Positions 63,025 to 64,000 of a stretch of DNA of 64,000 bases are shown piece after piece; position 1 is the stretch's first letter, and every line of letters starts with the position of its first letter. The notes below the pieces were generated by a model that searched no databases, was not told the DNA's origin, and saw only the letters and a list, made by a program, of their open reading frames with translations. Origin of the DNA: Pseudomonas sp. LS1212 (GTDB lineage Bacteria > Pseudomonadota > Gammaproteobacteria > Pseudomonadales > Pseudomonadaceae); NCBI RefSeq assembly GCF_024741815.1, contig NZ_CP102951.1:2681001-2745000 (forward strand), in the 5' to 3' direction. The translations under genes were made by a program, and so were the position numbers.

Positions 63025-63102
63025 CTATTACGGCAGGCATCTAATTTAACTTATGGGCGATGCTTATTGTTCATAAGTTAAATTAGATGCCTGCCGTAAT
63101 AG
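63025..63102. repeat. 31-bp perfect inverted repeat with 16-base centre
   Basis: The left arm 63025-63055 (from CTATTACGGCAGG to TTTAACTTATG) is exactly reverse-complemented at 63072-63102. AT-rich inner halves resemble tyrosine-recombinase arm sites. It lies in the 500-base gap 62878-63376, which otherwise holds the EF-G hairpin and a G/C-run repeat around 63160-63230 (GGGGAACGTGAATCCCC and GGTGAATCTCCCC), reminiscent of an IS21-type end. No gene is seen. Confidence 0.8.
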
Positions 63103-63376
63103 AAGTACAAGGCCAAGAACTTCATCGACACTGTGGTCGCAGAACGCAGCTCATCTCTCCATCAGGGGAACGTGAATCCCCAGCAGTGGTGAATCTCCCC
63201 CCGCCATTGGGGAACTACCCCCACTGAAAAAGTACCCCGCGGCCTGCATTTACATGCCAACCAATTGATAAATCGAATCCTTTTTTAAAAATTCACCATT
63301 CTTCACGCTTGGCGCGGGCTTTGCCGCTGTCAAGGCGAATCGGCAAAATGCCATTTCATGGAGAGAGGTGAAGGCG

Positions 63377-64000
63377 ATGAGAAAGTATGCATCAGGGAAA
63401 TCATCGCCCAACCTTTTCCGTCGATCAGGCATCGCGTCTGTACTGCTGATCACACTCGGCTTGAGCAATGTGAGTGCGGCGCCTCTCGATGATTTTGGCC
63501 CGCCGCCACCGACTGATCCCTCGGCCTTTACCGATCCGCCAGCCGACCCCGAGGCCGCGCTGGAAGAACTGGAAACGCTGCCAGAGGCCAACCAGGGTGC
63601 ATTTGCCCTGCCCAACGGCGAGTTCGGTGACCTCACCACCCCGCGCGCCGAAAATGTCTTGCCCCCGGCGCAGCAGACGTCGTTCAACGTTCCCACCAAT
63701 GGCAAGCCAAGCCCCCTGTTCGGGGCCCAACCCTTCACCCAGCAACTGCTGCTGTACGAGGAGTTCGGCTCGGAGAAACTCGATCCGCAAACGCCGCCCG
63801 CCGACCTGACGTTCCCCGTGCCCACCACGGGCGCAGCCCCTGGGCAGGACCCGAACAGTGTTGCCCGCAGTGGCCCCTCGGGCACGGCGCTGGAGGCCTT
63901 CTTGCGCCAACCTGGGCTGACCCCGTTCCCGTCCCAGTTTTCCAATGTACTGGACCGCAACCCCTGGAAGGCGCAAATCGAAGCATTCCTCAACCGCAGC
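63377..64000 (+). CDS. N-terminal part of a probable multicopper oxidase (McoA-like), cut by window end
   Basis: 208 codons to the window edge without a stop. A signal peptide (SVLLITLGLSNVSAAP) leads into a proline- and acid-rich linker, then GKPSPLFGAQPFTQQLLLYE and SNVLDRNPWKAQIEAFLNRS. This opening is what I recall for large Pseudomonas multicopper oxidases of the McoA type, but the copper motifs lie beyond the window. GAGGTGAAGG precedes ATG 63377. McoA and MnxG are the two Mn(II) oxidases known in P. putida. Confidence 0.5.
   Translation, partial: MRKYASGKSSPNLFRRSGIASVLLITLGLSNVSAAPLDDFGPPPPTDPSAFTDPPADPEAALEELETLPEANQGAFALPNGEFGDLTTPRAENVLPPAQQTSFNVPTNGKPSPLFGAQPFTQQLLLYEEFGSEKLDPQTPPADLTFPVPTTGAAPGQDPNSVARSGPSGTALEAFLRQPGLTPFPSQFSNVLDRNPWKAQIEAFLNRS

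Noticed and set aside
1..64000. CRISPR array, rRNA operon, phage structural genes, replication origin
   Set aside because: No regularly spaced repeats, rRNA sequence, phage morphogenesis genes or DnaA-box cluster were seen.

Overview
The window is high-GC bacterial DNA that looks like a Pseudomonas chromosome of the P. putida / P. fluorescens type. This rests on OprD porin, EtfBA, HutU and HutC sequences of Pseudomonas character, REP-type intergenic palindromes, a giant MnxG-like multicopper oxidase, a hydroxyproline cluster in the P. putida gene order, and -24/-12 (sigma-54) promoters. Genus assignment is by recognition, not by a search.

Layout. 0-4.3 kb: a SUF-type Fe-S assembly set (sufS, sufU, sufT) followed by a YyaL/DUF255 thioredoxin-fold protein. 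4.4-8.3 kb: a divergent pair made of a chemoreceptor without a periplasmic sensor domain plus a NIT-like soluble protein on one side, and an OprD porin on the other. Both transcripts start at sigma-54-type promoters and pass through a two-hairpin, terminator-overlapping leader of the ANTAR (NasT/NasR/AmiR) kind, so this looks like a nitrogen-source (probably nitrate) taxis and uptake unit. 8.5-12.7 kb: an HlyD/DUF2955 efflux pair and a MocR regulator divergent from a DJ-1/PfpI protein. 13-16 kb: a multidomain peptidoglycan-hydrolase-like protein and a PRPP-synthetase-like protein.

16-28 kb is an accessory region full of gene remnants (isochorismatase, GST, NCS2 permease, acyl-CoA dehydrogenase, TetR, nitronate monooxygenase, DUF1302, beta-propeller) between intact genes: DUF1254, a degenerate MBL-fold protein, a methyltransferase, a RES-Xre toxin-antitoxin pair, DUF1097, a LuxR regulator and DUF1329. 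28.3-34.1 kb is one 1942-residue MnxG-like multicopper oxidase. It is followed by a 273-bp Tn3-type miniature inverted-repeat element lying between a truncated DUF2955 copy and a frameshifted EthD gene.

35.5-44 kb is a one-direction catabolic operon: HutC-type regulator, urocanate hydratase, type III CoA-transferase, acyl-CoA dehydrogenase, NCS1 permease, EtfB and EtfA. hutH, hutI, hutG and hutF are absent. I infer a route from imidazolepropionate (dihydrourocanate) through CoA-thioester dehydrogenation to urocanate and into histidine catabolism. A fumarate-reductase-like flavoprotein and an SDR face it on the other strand.

46.8-50.4 kb: tRNA-Gln(TTG), a U32 peptidase-family protein (RlhA-like), RidA and a GNAT acetyltransferase. 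50.6-58.4 kb: a complete-looking trans-4-hydroxy-L-proline catabolic cluster (D-hydroxyproline dehydrogenase, ketoglutarate-semialdehyde dehydrogenase, deaminase, epimerase, permease, divergent AraC regulator). 58.5-60.4 kb: a tiny exported protein and two decayed SDR genes running together. 60.8-62.9 kb: a stand-alone EF-G gene (fusA2 type). 63.0 kb: a 31-bp perfect inverted repeat. The window ends inside a probable second multicopper oxidase (McoA-like).
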